Shown here: positions 53,765 to 62,258 of the stretch, piece after piece | Numbering within the stretch: position 1 is the first letter of the stretch | Layout of the letters: each line of letters opens with the position of its first letter | Source: JAJPJE01 sp963848375 | GTDB lineage: Bacteria > Acidobacteriota > Terriglobia > Terriglobales > Acidobacteriaceae | Assembly: GCA_963848375.1 (NCBI GenBank) | Contig: CAWKDK010000028.1 | Span: 186,001 to 250,000 of the forward strand | DNA length: 64,000 bases | Reading direction: 5' to 3' | Notes under the pieces: generated by a model | Told to the model about the DNA's origin: nothing | What the model saw: the letters and a program-made list of their open reading frames with translations, nothing else | The model's database searches: none | Made by a program: the position numbers and the translations under genes

Positions 53765-54077
53765 GAGAGCGCCGGTTTCCAAAGTATTGCTCCACTTTAG
53801 TCAAGCATTGGAGGGGATTCGTATCATCGGGCGGTCAACTAGGCGTCCTGCAAAGCAGTTTGGACCACCTTTACTACCTTGATTCTGGAACCACACGATC
53901 TGTGGAAAACCGCACCATTCCCGGTGCAACAGCTCGGTAACCAGTTCCCTAAATGACACTAATCGCCGCGAAATCGACCTAGCGATCCACTTTTACGTCA
54001 GGGAAATGGGCCTTTTTCCCACTTATAGCCTCCGAGAGATCGGAATTCCCACTCGTGTATCTGAACTCAGCCCGTTA
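53765..54077. other. Spacer with one exact DnaA box
   Basis: About 310 bases between the NagX-like gene and the convergent rsmG. TGTGGAAAA (53901-53909) is the reverse complement of TTTTCCACA, an exact TTWTNCACA match. I found no second good box in the gap. GGGAAA/TTTCCC (54001-54020) is a weak hairpin. Confidence 0.4.
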
Positions 54078-54731
54078 CTAAGTTGATTCCCGCTTTCTCC
54101 CAATGAGAATAACGCGTGAAAGCGAGAGTGGCACCTGAACCCCGGCTTGCCATTCGAAGCTTGGGAGAGTTGTCGTAGCCATTGGGGCCTGTTCCCGGCC
54201 GATGAGGAGACCGATCCTACCTTTATTAGAGGTGAGCTGGGCGGCCGTTGGGAGGACATCCTGAAAATGCTCAACGGCACGTAGGGTAACCAGCTCCGCG
54301 GAGCCGGGCTCCGCCTGGGCCAGAGCCTCTGCCCGCTCGGCAACGACCTCGCAATCTGCCAGTTGCAGATCACGGATGACCTCCCGCAGGAATATCGCTT
54401 TGCGATGCTGTGCCTCCACGAGACGCATGCGCAGCGAAGGAGCAAAGATCTTGATGGGCAGTCCGGGAAAGCCGGCTCCAGAACCTATGTCAGTCGCGGA
54501 CTTCGGGGCAGGCTCTTCCCTGCCCAACAGTTGCTTTGCGGCAAAAAACGATTCGCCGAAATGGCGGGTCACGATCTGTTCGGGATCGCGCACCGCGGTC
54601 AGGTTCATTCGCGCATTCCAACGCATGAGGCGGTCGAGATAAACCGAGACTTGATCCAACCGGTGAGCCGAGAGGACATCTGCGCCGAGAAAAGGTGCAA
54701 GCAGTTCGGCGATGCGGGCGGCGTCCATCAT
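54078..54731 (-). CDS. rsmG: 16S rRNA (guanine(527)-N(7))-methyltransferase RsmG (GidB)
   Basis: A 217-residue protein. LDQVSVYLDRLMRWNARMNLTAV is the conserved N-terminal motif, and SATDIGSGAGFPGLPIKI is SAM motif I. LVEAQHRKAIFLREVIRDL and ELVTLRAVEHF follow at normal spacing. It methylates G527 of 16S rRNA, a modification tied to streptomycin sensitivity. rsmG next to parA/parB is the classical origin-proximal order. Here the NagX-like gene and the parS cluster separate rsmG from parA. Confidence 0.95.
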   Translation of the reverse strand: MMDAARIAELLAPFLGADVLSAHRLDQVSVYLDRLMRWNARMNLTAVRDPEQIVTRHFGESFFAAKQLLGREEPAPKSATDIGSGAGFPGLPIKIFAPSLRMRLVEAQHRKAIFLREVIRDLQLADCEVVAERAEALAQAEPGSAELVTLRAVEHFQDVLPTAAQLTSNKGRIGLLIGREQAPMATTTLPSFEWQAGVQVPLSLSRVILIGRKREST

Positions 54732-54835
54732 GGCGAGAGTAACGGAAATTGCGTCGCTAGGGCTATAGTGATGCTACGTACGGTCGCATTCAGTACAATT
54801 AGGCAGCTTACATTTCCGGTTCAGAATAGCCCGAC

Positions 54836-55513
54836 ATGACAAACGAACAGACCAACACGCCAAACCACGGCAGCAGTGCGGCACCTGTCTACGTGACACT
54901 TACGGGAATTCCACTCACCATCGAGATTGAGTGGCCCTTTCATCCCTCCACTTCGGGAGCGGACTTTGACGTTGTCCATGCGGACCTGAAGCTAGCGGAT
55001 GGCAGCGATTTGCATGCGCCCGTGGCCGTCAACCTATCGAAGACGGTGAAGGAAGTCCTACCTTCGCTGGAGCGCGAGATAACGGAAGCGCCGGTGATCA
55101 ATGCGCTGCGCAAGGAAGTGGATCGCAAGCAGATTGAGTTTCTGAAATCAGGCAAGCTGGTGCCGGTACATTTTTCCAGCAGGCATTACGACTTCAAGCG
55201 CAATCGCTGGGCATTCGGCGCGAAGAGCGAAGAAGAGATTACGCAAATGCAGCTGCGTAAGGCGTATTGGCAGACAAAAGGGAACCACGACAAGGTCTGG
55301 ATGGCGGATCCGATCGATGCGCTCTATGTAGACGCTGCGCCAAAGCATTTGCTCGATCTCGCGAAAGGGATGGCGGGGAAAAAGTTGATCCACCTGGAAG
55401 GCGAGTGGGCTACTGCGACCGAACAACTGCTGAAGCACGCCGATGGATTCGAGAACGATCTGAAGCACGCGTTAATTGATCTGGAGAAGAAGCACGCGTT
55501 CGAAAGAGGATGA
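54836..55513 (+). CDS. Protein of unknown function
   Basis: A 225-residue soluble protein, divergent from rsmG. The opening is hydrophilic, followed by VYVTLTGIPLTIEIEWPFHP, which suggests a beta-sandwich. The centre (SLEREITEAPVINALRKEVD, RKQIEFLKSGKLVPVHFSSR) and end (KHALIDLEKKHAFERG) are helical and charged. RWAFGAKSEEEITQMQLRKA and WMADPIDALYVDAAPKHLLD look well conserved, but I know no family name. No signal peptide or membrane segment is visible. Codon use looks like that of its neighbours. Confidence 0.65.
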   Translation: MTNEQTNTPNHGSSAAPVYVTLTGIPLTIEIEWPFHPSTSGADFDVVHADLKLADGSDLHAPVAVNLSKTVKEVLPSLEREITEAPVINALRKEVDRKQIEFLKSGKLVPVHFSSRHYDFKRNRWAFGAKSEEEITQMQLRKAYWQTKGNHDKVWMADPIDALYVDAAPKHLLDLAKGMAGKKLIHLEGEWATATEQLLKHADGFENDLKHALIDLEKKHAFERG

Positions 55514-55559
55514 AACAGCTCGCAAGGGCTGAAGCCCCTCCACCATTCCGTCTCGGAGC

Positions 55560-55577
55560 GCGGCCCTGAGGGGCCGC
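55560..55577. repeat. REP-like hairpin GCGGCCC/GGGCCGC
   Basis: A perfect seven-base stem with TGAG loop, flanked by GAGC and CTC that extend the pairing with a bulge. It lies between the unknown gene and the redoxin gene. Confidence 0.5.
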
Positions 55578-55686
55578 TCTTCCACTCCGCAGGTTTCTCT
55601 CTAATTTCAAATGACGATTGTTCTTCTTTGTGCTGTTGATAAGCATCTCAACAAGGTGTCTTAACACTGCAACGGAGGAATCGCCG

Positions 55687-56199
55687 ATGGGGAAGATCCT
55701 TCCTTCCGGAACAAGTGCTCCGGATTTCACGCTTAACGACACTCCCGACAAGAGATTGTCATTGCATGACCTGAAGGGCCGGCCCGTGATCCTTGCGTTC
55801 TACCCGGCCGATTGGAGTCCCGTCTGCGGTGACCAAATGTCCCTCTACAACGAAGTTTTACCGGAGTTTCAGAAGTACGGAGCCGAGTTGATAGGGATTT
55901 CGGTCGACGGCGTGTGGTGTCACGCTGCATACGCTCGACACAACAATCTGCATTTTCCACTTCTCGCGGATTTCGAGCCGAAGGGTGCGGTAGCTAGAAG
56001 TTACGGCGCGTACCTCGAGGAGGGTGGGGTATGTGAGCGAGCCCTGTTTGTAATCGATGCGGAAGGCAAGATTTTTTGGAGCTATCTTTCGCTGATTACA
56101 GTCAACCCAGGCGCAGATGGCATTCTCCAGGCCCTAGAGGATTTGAAGACGCGGAGGAGTCGTGATGGCAAGCTTGAAAGTCCCAGTCTCGCCCGATGA
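55687..56199 (+). CDS. Peroxiredoxin / redoxin-family protein
   Basis: A 170-residue protein from ATG 55687, which has GGAGGAAT upstream. The AhpC/TSA fold is clear: SGTSAPDFTLNDTPDKRLSL, PVILAFYPADWSPVCGDQ with the peroxidatic Cys47, ELIGISVDGVWCHAAYARHN, and FPLLADFEPKGAVARSYGAY. The Trp-Ser-Pro-Val-Cys order differs from the common TPVCT and suits the BCP/AhpE-like group. A possible resolving Cys lies in GGVCERALFVID. It overlaps the DsbA-like gene by 35 bases in another frame, so the pair is probably translated together; a shared thiol pathway is likely. Confidence 0.9.
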   Translation: MGKILPSGTSAPDFTLNDTPDKRLSLHDLKGRPVILAFYPADWSPVCGDQMSLYNEVLPEFQKYGAELIGISVDGVWCHAAYARHNNLHFPLLADFEPKGAVARSYGAYLEEGGVCERALFVIDAEGKIFWSYLSLITVNPGADGILQALEDLKTRRSRDGKLESPSLAR

Positions 56200-56704
56200 G
56201 CATATTCAAGGGGCCGAGAATGCGGCCGTGACTTTGGTTGAGTACGGCGACTATCAGTGCCCGTTTTGTGGCAGCGCATATCCCATCGTAAAAAAACTCC
56301 AGAAGAAGTTTGGCGACCAACTACGTTTCATCTTCAGGAATTTCCCTTTAGCGCAAATTCATCCGTTTGCGGAGCCTGCGGCGGAAACAGCCGAATATGC
56401 AGGGGCAAAAGGGCAATTCTGGGAGATGCACGATCGCCTTTACGAGAATCAATCGCGCTTGGATGGGCCGCTCTTCTTTGAACTCGCGCAAGTTCTGGGA
56501 CTGCCCGGCGACGGGCTACGCGAAGCCCTCGAGAAGCACGAGTTCCTTCCGAGGATCCGGCAGGATTTTATGGGAGGCGTGAAAAGCGGCGTCAACGGGA
56601 CGCCAAGCTTCTTCATCAACGGTCTTCGCCACGAAGGTGGTTTTGGATATGAAGATCTAGAAGAGGCGATCAAGTCGCAGTTGGGGAGGCGCCACGTCGC
56701 GTAG
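56165..56704 (+). CDS. DsbA-family thiol oxidoreductase (cytoplasmic)
   Basis: A 179-residue protein. I start at ATG 56165; a GTG one codon earlier is possible, and GGAGGAG lies just upstream. The thioredoxin-like fold has the active site YGDYQCPFCGSAYP (Cys32, Cys35). HDRLYENQSRLDGPLFFELA is the helical insert, and VNGTPSFFINGLRH carries the cis-proline. No signal peptide is present, so it works in the cytoplasm, unlike classical DsbA. The start lies inside the preceding redoxin gene, which suggests it may reduce that peroxiredoxin (inference). Confidence 0.88.
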   Translation: MASLKVPVSPDEHIQGAENAAVTLVEYGDYQCPFCGSAYPIVKKLQKKFGDQLRFIFRNFPLAQIHPFAEPAAETAEYAGAKGQFWEMHDRLYENQSRLDGPLFFELAQVLGLPGDGLREALEKHEFLPRIRQDFMGGVKSGVNGTPSFFINGLRHEGGFGYEDLEEAIKSQLGRRHVA

Positions 56705-56836
56705 CAGTTTCGAATTCGCGGCACGTGACTCGATTTGGGAATCGACGAAAGCGATAGGACTGTTCGAATCTTCCAATTGAAAATGTGAGCGTGGTCACGG
56801 TGGTGCCTCATGCGCTGCGCAGATGCTGGAACTACT

Positions 56837-57013
56837 ATGGAGCCAACTGCGGACGAAATGGGAGCGTACCTGGCCGAACTTTCTGCGGAGGAACGAGGCC
56901 GATTGCGAATTCTGGTGCGGGACGGAAAGCTGGAAGACGTCCTGCGATTGATGGATCGATTCGAAACTGAACAGATGGCGATGTACACCATCGTGGGAGA
57001 AGGCGCGGCATAG
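56837..57013 (+). CDS. Possible small protein of unknown function
   Basis: A 58-residue ORF from ATG 56837, with the frame open 27 bases further upstream. MEPTADEMGAYLAELSAEER and LEDVLRLMDRFETEQMAMYT are acidic and helical, with a plausible codon pattern. There is no strong ribosome site and no recognised domain. It is followed by a repeat-rich spacer. Confidence 0.35.
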   Translation: MEPTADEMGAYLAELSAEERGRLRILVRDGKLEDVLRLMDRFETEQMAMYTIVGEGAA

Positions 57014-57143
57014 GGGCTATGCCTCCGCTTAAATGAGGATGCTCGCGTCGGCGCGCAAGGCGTGCTTCGCACGCGCGCCGGTCGCTTGCCCAGATCCTTC
57101 GCTCGCGATAAAGCTGCTCGCTCGAGGATGACAATCGAATACT

Positions 57144-58739
57144 TTACCGGCCGACGCTGGCGGTTTCGAAGCGCTTGAAGAAGCTCGTCTCTTTCCAGTG
57201 CGGCGGCTGGTCGGCATTGGCGACATCGAGCGCGAGTCCACGCACCAAGTCTTCAAACTTAGCAGCTGCAGCCAGATCGACTGGCTGATTGAGATCGTCG
57301 GACGGCGCGTGATAGCGATCGGTCAGCCACTTCTTTTCGATAGCCTCTTCCGGCGACCCTTTTTCAAATCCAACTTTCATCGCGAGCGAAGGCACGCCTT
57401 CACGAATGAAGCTGTACTGATCGCTGCGGATAAAGATGTTGCGCAACGGCTCGGGATCGGGCTGCACGGCCACGTTTTCCTTGGCGGCAACCTGGCGGAT
57501 CATATCGCCAAGGTCAGATTCGTCGAGCCCGTATACGGTGACCACCTTCAAGGGAAAGATGGGCAGGAACATATCGGTGTTGACATCGGCGACGATGGAC
57601 TTCGCCGGCACGGTAGGATTGGCGGCGAAGTATCGTGATCCGAGCAGTCCCTTTTCTTCCGCCGTGACCCAGACAAAGAGCAGCGAACGGCGCGGCTTCG
57701 TCTTCGACTGTGCAAGGTGCGCGGCGATGTCGAGCAATAGCGCAGAGCCGGAGCCGTTGTCCATGGCACCGTTGTAAAGCTTGTCCCCATTGATAGGTTC
57801 GCCGATGCCGATGTGATCGAGATGAGCCGAGAGGACGACGTTTTGCGCCTTCAGCTTGGGATCGGATCCCGGCAGACGGGCGACGATATTCTTCGAGGTG
57901 ACGTCGGTGACGATAACCTTGGCGCGCGCCTGGATCGAAACCGGAAGCACGAAGCGGGGAAGTGGCTTGCGATCTTTGCCGAGGGCGGCAATCTCATCGA
58001 AGGTGTGGCCGCTGCCGGCGAACAGCTTGTCTGCGGCGGAAGGATTCCAGGTGACCGAGAGCTTGACACCGGCAGCATCATCAAGCGATTTGTCGGCCAG
58101 CTCCATGCTTGGATGAACCCGGGACAAGCGCATGCGGGACCAGGGGATGTCCATCGAGGCGGGATTCGGGATGGAGATGTATCCGACAGCGCCAGTTGCT
58201 CGCAGCGTGGCGCTGCGCTGTGCCATCGCCTGATAGTGCGAGGCGAGAGCTGCTGACATTGTCGACGGCGATCCCGCCAGGATGACGACGACCTTACCCT
58301 TCACGTCGAGGCCGGCGAAATCATCATAGTTGGCTTCAGGAACACGAAGTCCATAGCCCACGAAGACGAGCGGCGCATCGACCGAGGGCGCCAGATCGAC
58401 GCGAGTACTGAACATTGCATCGTCGCCGAGGACCATTGGTTCGAGTTTGCCATCACGAACCAGGGCGATGCTAGATTGCGATTCGTCGATCTGTTTGCTG
58501 CGGAACTTCACTGGCTGGTAGAAGCCGTTGACGCCTGCGGGCTGGAGTCCGTCGGCCTTCGCCTGCTCGACCACGTAGGCAGCGGCCCGGTCGTAGCCAC
58601 CGCTGCCGGTCTCGCGGCCTTCCATGTTGTCATCGGCGAGAACTTTCACGTAGTTCCACCAGGACTGGCCATCGTTGGGTGATTGAGCAAGAGCGGCCGC
58701 AGCGCAGGAGAAAATCAGGAGCGAGATAAGTTTTCGCAT
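57144..58739 (-). CDS. Secreted M28-family zinc aminopeptidase
   Basis: A 531-residue protein. I start it at ATG 58739 (MRKLISLLIFSCAAAALA), a signal peptide preceded by AGAGG. A PA-domain insert covers about residues 130-260 (VDAPLVFVGYGLRVPEANYD, DVKGKVVVILAG). The peptidase has SAHLDHIG near residue 308 (first zinc His), MDNGSGSALLLDIAA (Asp), VTAEEKGLLGSRYFAA (catalytic Glu pair) and VNTDMFLPIF. It removes N-terminal residues from peptides in the periplasm or outside the cell. It is divergent from prmC, 74 bases away. Confidence 0.92.
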   Translation of the reverse strand: MRKLISLLIFSCAAAALAQSPNDGQSWWNYVKVLADDNMEGRETGSGGYDRAAAYVVEQAKADGLQPAGVNGFYQPVKFRSKQIDESQSSIALVRDGKLEPMVLGDDAMFSTRVDLAPSVDAPLVFVGYGLRVPEANYDDFAGLDVKGKVVVILAGSPSTMSAALASHYQAMAQRSATLRATGAVGYISIPNPASMDIPWSRMRLSRVHPSMELADKSLDDAAGVKLSVTWNPSAADKLFAGSGHTFDEIAALGKDRKPLPRFVLPVSIQARAKVIVTDVTSKNIVARLPGSDPKLKAQNVVLSAHLDHIGIGEPINGDKLYNGAMDNGSGSALLLDIAAHLAQSKTKPRRSLLFVWVTAEEKGLLGSRYFAANPTVPAKSIVADVNTDMFLPIFPLKVVTVYGLDESDLGDMIRQVAAKENVAVQPDPEPLRNIFIRSDQYSFIREGVPSLAMKVGFEKGSPEEAIEKKWLTDRYHAPSDDLNQPVDLAAAAKFEDLVRGLALDVANADQPPHWKETSFFKRFETASVGR

Positions 58740-58812
58740 TGGAGCCTCTGGGCGAAACAGTGGAGAATAGTAACAGCTCAGCAGGCTCAAGCTGAAGAGG
58801 CACGCGAGAAGC

Positions 58813-59664
58813 ATGCAACTGAAAGAAGCATTGGCGCAGGCAGTTCAGCATCTGGAAGACGCTTCGGTGGGATCGCCGCGGCTGAATGCGGAGATGCTGC
58901 TGATGTTCGTTCTGGGCGTTGGGCGGGCGTACCTGTACGGTCATCCGGAGAGGGAACTGACCGCACAGGAAGAAGATGGCTACTTCGAGGCGATTGCGGA
59001 TCGCGCCAGAGGCGTGCCTGCGCAATACATCATCGGTCATCAGGAATTCTGGGGATTGGATTTCCTGGTGACTCCGGCGGTGCTGATTCCGCGTCCGGAG
59101 ACGGAACATATCGTAGAGGCTGCGCTCGAACTGGCGCAGGGAATCGAACGTCCGCGAATTGTGGATGTTGGGACTGGGTCGGGCTGCATCGCCTTGGCAT
59201 TGGCGCACGAGTTGAGCAGAGCGGAGATCGATGCGGTGGATATTTCCGCGGAGGCGCTGGAGATTGCCAAAGCGAATGCAGTTCGCTTGCAACTCGCGGC
59301 GCGGGTCAATTTCCGTGAGGGGAATCTGCTGGAGGGATTTGAGGCGCCGGAATTTGATCTGGTGGTTTCGAATCCCCCGTACGTCGGAGAGTGCGAGGCT
59401 GACAAGGTTCAGGCAGAGGTTCGGAAGTTTGAACCACACGTAGCCGTGTTTGGCGGACCGCTTGGCACAGAGGTTGTCACGCGATTATTAGAGCAGGCGC
59501 ACCGTGCTTTGAAACCCGGCGGACACGTGCTGGTCGAGATTGGATTCTCGCAGTCGGAGAAAGTTCGAGAGATGGCTGCTGCGTTCGCGGACGTGCACTT
59601 CGTCGAGGATCTGCAGGGGATTCCGCGAGTGCTGGTGGGAAAAAAGAAAGTGGTAAGTGATTAG
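58813..59664 (+). CDS. prmC: Peptide chain release factor N(5)-glutamine methyltransferase PrmC
   Basis: A 283-residue protein. The N-terminal helical domain (LNAEMLLMFVLGVGRAYLYG) is followed by IPRPETEHIVEAAL, then SAM motif I (VDVGTGSGCIALALA near residue 117) and the catalytic LVVSNPPYVGE near 187. It methylates the Gln of the GGQ motif in release factors. The last residues (KKVVSD) and the stop codon lie inside a heptamer repeat, which may have replaced the original end. prfA, a frequent neighbour, is absent. Confidence 0.95.
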   Translation: MQLKEALAQAVQHLEDASVGSPRLNAEMLLMFVLGVGRAYLYGHPERELTAQEEDGYFEAIADRARGVPAQYIIGHQEFWGLDFLVTPAVLIPRPETEHIVEAALELAQGIERPRIVDVGTGSGCIALALAHELSRAEIDAVDISAEALEIAKANAVRLQLAARVNFREGNLLEGFEAPEFDLVVSNPPYVGECEADKVQAEVRKFEPHVAVFGGPLGTEVVTRLLEQAHRALKPGGHVLVEIGFSQSEKVREMAAAFADVHFVEDLQGIPRVLVGKKKVVSD

Positions 59665-59684
59665 TGGTTAGTTGGTAGCTAGTG
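59657..59684. repeat. Heptamer repeat (TTAGTGG-like) across the prmC stop
   Basis: Units GTGATTA, GTGGTTA, GTTGGTA and GCTAGTG run head to tail. The prmC stop TAG (59662-59664) lies between the first two. The unit is the reverse complement of the serA array unit. Confidence 0.7.
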
Positions 59685-59741
59685 GCCTGAAGCACAAGAT
59701 CTCAAGTCTCAAGCCGCGTATAGCACAAAGCGATAACGTTT

Positions 59742-59761
59742 CGCGGGCGAGGGCGCCCGCG
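59742..59761. repeat. REP-like hairpin CGCGGGCG/CGCCCGCG, inverted copy
   Basis: CGCGGGCGAGGGCGCCCGCG is the reverse complement of the core at 39380 and 44316. It lies between convergent prmC and the 59794 gene. Confidence 0.75.
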
Positions 59762-59793
59762 CCAACATGCCACTTCACCACTCCGGCGCCGCA

Positions 59794-60291
59794 CTACTTC
59801 GCGGCTGGCAACGCCTGCAACACACGCACCTTCCAGCGGTTCTCCCCGGTAGTCATGACCACCAGATAACTTTGTGTGAACTGGTCCGAGTGGACGACCT
59901 TATCGCCGTCGAGCATTTGCACTTCGAGGCGAGCGCTGTCGCGAAGCTGCATAGCAGAGCCGTCCTGCGAATAGAAGACGGCCTGGAGATTGTGGCCGTG
60001 GTCGATATAGCGAACGCGCAGGCCCGACTTCTGCTGCTCCGAGACGCGTTGCTGTAGCTCATCCTGAGCCTGTCCGATGAAATCATTGGCAAGCGCAGCG
60101 GAATTGTTCTCGGAGAGAGCGGTGGCAAGGGACTGCCAGGCACGAGTGTAATCGCGAAGGACGGCCTTCTCGGTGTTGTCTTCCATCTCGCGAGGAGCAA
60201 CTATCGCTGAGTTCAGCTGAACAACCGGTTCAGCGCCAAACGCAGAGGCGCATAGCAGGAGAAAAGCGGCGAAGAGCATCAGGCGCGTCAT
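59794..60291 (-). CDS. Secreted protein of unknown function (envelope operon gene 4)
   Basis: A 165-residue protein. MTRLMLFAAFLLLCASAFGA is a signal peptide. The mature part has a helical stretch (VLRDYTRAWQSLATALSENN, DFIGQAQDELQQRVSEQQKS) and a beta part (VRYIDHGHNLQAVFYSQDGS, SQYLVVMTTGENRWKVRVLQ without its first residues). It overlaps the stop of the upstream gene as ATGA (60289-60292), indicating coupling. No domain is recognised. Confidence 0.7.
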   Translation of the reverse strand: MTRLMLFAAFLLLCASAFGAEPVVQLNSAIVAPREMEDNTEKAVLRDYTRAWQSLATALSENNSAALANDFIGQAQDELQQRVSEQQKSGLRVRYIDHGHNLQAVFYSQDGSAMQLRDSARLEVQMLDGDKVVHSDQFTQSYLVVMTTGENRWKVRVLQALPAAK

Positions 60292-61149
60292 CAGCGGCCA
60301 CTCCAGTGAATTTCGTTTCCCACCACAACACCTGCAGCGACCGAGAGCTGAGCACTTTCAGATTGAGGCAACTGCGCCTGCGCGACGCCTTTCTTGATGC
60401 GCGCGTCGACGGTGCTACGTCCGCTGTTGTCCACTTCCGTGAAAGTCACAATGGTTCCGTCGGGAACAGGATTGCCCGCGCAATCACGGATCGGGTCTGT
60501 CTCGACGAGAATGGCGTTCTTGGCTGGTTGGGCGCGCATCCGCAAATTGCATGGGTCGGATGCAGTGACCTGCACCACGCGCCGAACATTGTCGTCATTG
60601 AGGCTGGCGGTGAACTGGGCTGCGCCGGCCTGGCGTCCGGAGTCGAGGATCACGTAGGCGACGCCATCCTTGGTGTTCACGGTGCGAGTCTCAGGGCGGC
60701 CTTGTGAAACTCCGAGGTTAAAGTTGATGGCCGTCGGTTGTGTCACCAGGTTGTGATTGGAGTCGAAGACGAATGCGGTACCGGAGATAACCTGGTGCGT
60801 GCTCGCCGGGACACGCGATGGCCGAGCCAGGAAAGCGACATCGGCAGGTTTGGCCGGCGCGACAAAGAACACTCCGGAGTCGCCGTTGCTGAGCGCCGCT
60901 GTATACCGCCCGGAGAATTGGATGATCGTTGCCGGTGAGGCGAACGTCGTCGCCGAGTTTCACAGACCGCTTCATGGCAGTGCCGGGACCGAAGAGATAA
61001 AACGTTGCATCGCCGGAGCCGCTAGTCGGAATTCTGACTTCGGCTCCAGCGACTGCGTCCGTTGGCACACGCAATTCGGCCGCGTCGGCGACGCGAGCAG
61101 CAAACAAGAGTGCTGCGAGAAGAAACGCAAATTGGATCAGTCGTAGCAT
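60291..61149 (-). CDS. Secreted Ig-like protein, frameshifted (envelope operon gene 3)
   Basis: A 285-residue protein after joining two frames. The first (from 61149) gives a signal peptide (LIQFAFLLAALLFAARVADA) and AGAEVRIPTSGSGDATFYLF, then SVKLGDDVRLTG. The second continues ATIIQFSGRYTAALSNGDSG, a VAPAKPADVAFLARPSRVPA linker, an Ig-like part (FDSNHNLVTQPTAINFNLGV) and a last domain with DGTIVTFTEVDNSGRSTVDA. The latter two look like bacterial Ig-like (Big) folds. The frames join when one G is removed from ACCGGCAACG at about 60937. That is inferred. It is probably a surface or periplasmic structural protein in an operon with its neighbours. Confidence 0.68.
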
Positions 61150-61154
61150 GGTCG

Positions 61155-62258
61155 TTAGCTTTGCTGGCGATTAATGCTGTACTGGTTCACGCTTACCCGA
61201 TAAGTCTGAACTTTCGGTGCGATGTCATCACGCAGAGCGAGCGAAAACGGCACAGGAGTCTGCGGCTGCAGAGCATGGTCGATGTATCCGTCGGACACCC
61301 AAATCACGCGCCCCTGATTGTCATAAAAAGTCGCAAGGACATGCGGGATGTTCACCGTCTGTCCGCTCTCGTTGGTAAGTTCGCCGCGAAGGACATGATG
61401 GCCGCCTGCGTCCTGCTCCAGGCGCTGATGCAAAACTCCAATTGTCGGGTCAGCCGACGCCGGCACGAGCAAAGAGTTCGGCTGGATGTGCACGTTCTTA
61501 ACTTCGCGCAGCGGGACTTTGGGGAAATCGATGCGGAAGGGAGAGACTTCTTTCGGAAGCAATACGTGCGAGATCTTGTCGAAACTGCTTTCGTCACCGA
61601 GCGTTTCACCATTCTTGCCGAGCAAAGAAGCGCTAACGGATACGAAACCCGGAACCGTGTCCTCGTTCACCACTTCGCCGACAATGACGGTGCCGCCCTC
61701 ATACTCGACGGCATTCATCGAGACGATGCGAACGTGCGGAGCTTCCACATTCTGTGCACCCCAATCGTCGCCAGCGCCGCGAGTTACTACATCCCAGCGG
61801 AGAAAGTTCACTGGAATTACTTGCGGCGGAACGTTGGGCTGCTTCTGAACCGGCCAGACTACCTTCCAACTTCCGTTCTGGTTCACGACCTGCAGATCGC
61901 GGGAGTCGTAGATTCCACCGACGGCAGTGGCCCACTGCATGTCGGCACGAACCAGCGCGTCGTTATCCGTCGCGCGAAGAACGCGTGTCTTCACATTGGC
62001 GAGACTCGAGAAGGTGCGCAGATCGCCGTTCGCGCCGTTTAGATCGGAAATAAAGCTATTGAGATCGGCAGTGTTGGTGTTCGCAACATACGAGTATGCC
62101 TGGTTCCAATTCCTGGCCTGCACGGCCGCGAGCATCGCCTGCACGGCGCCATCCGGAGTCTTCGGCGTGCCATTGCCGGATCCGCCCGCCGTGAGAGTGC
62201 CAATCGCAAGAAAGAGGACCGTGAGAGCGACAGTACCAATAAGAAGGATGCGTGACAT
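61155..62258 (-). CDS. Membrane-anchored protein of unknown function (envelope operon gene 2)
   Basis: A 367-residue protein. The N-terminus (ILLIGTVALTVLFLAIGTLT) is a membrane anchor. Residues 35-130 (GAVQAMLAAVQARNWNQAYS, DLQVVNQNGSWKVVWPVQ) resemble the DUF4878/NTF2-like fold. The later part (IVGEVVNEDTVPGFVSVSAS, LRGELTNESGQTVNIPHVLA followed by TFYDNQGRVIWVSDGYIDHA) is two beta-sandwich modules of the FxLYD type, which occur in exported proteins. Stop and start codons of the operon neighbours almost touch. The function is unknown. Confidence 0.72.
   Translation of the reverse strand: MSRILLIGTVALTVLFLAIGTLTAGGSGNGTPKTPDGAVQAMLAAVQARNWNQAYSYVANTNTADLNSFISDLNGANGDLRTFSSLANVKTRVLRATDNDALVRADMQWATAVGGIYDSRDLQVVNQNGSWKVVWPVQKQPNVPPQVIPVNFLRWDVVTRGAGDDWGAQNVEAPHVRIVSMNAVEYEGGTVIVGEVVNEDTVPGFVSVSASLLGKNGETLGDESSFDKISHVLLPKEVSPFRIDFPKVPLREVKNVHIQPNSLLVPASADPTIGVLHQRLEQDAGGHHVLRGELTNESGQTVNIPHVLATFYDNQGRVIWVSDGYIDHALQPQTPVPFSLALRDDIAPKVQTYRVSVNQYSINRQQS

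Noticed and set aside
61062..62042. A 326-codon plus-strand frame opposite the envelope operon
   Set aside because: Composition is antisense-like, and the opposite strand has signal peptides and operon spacing.
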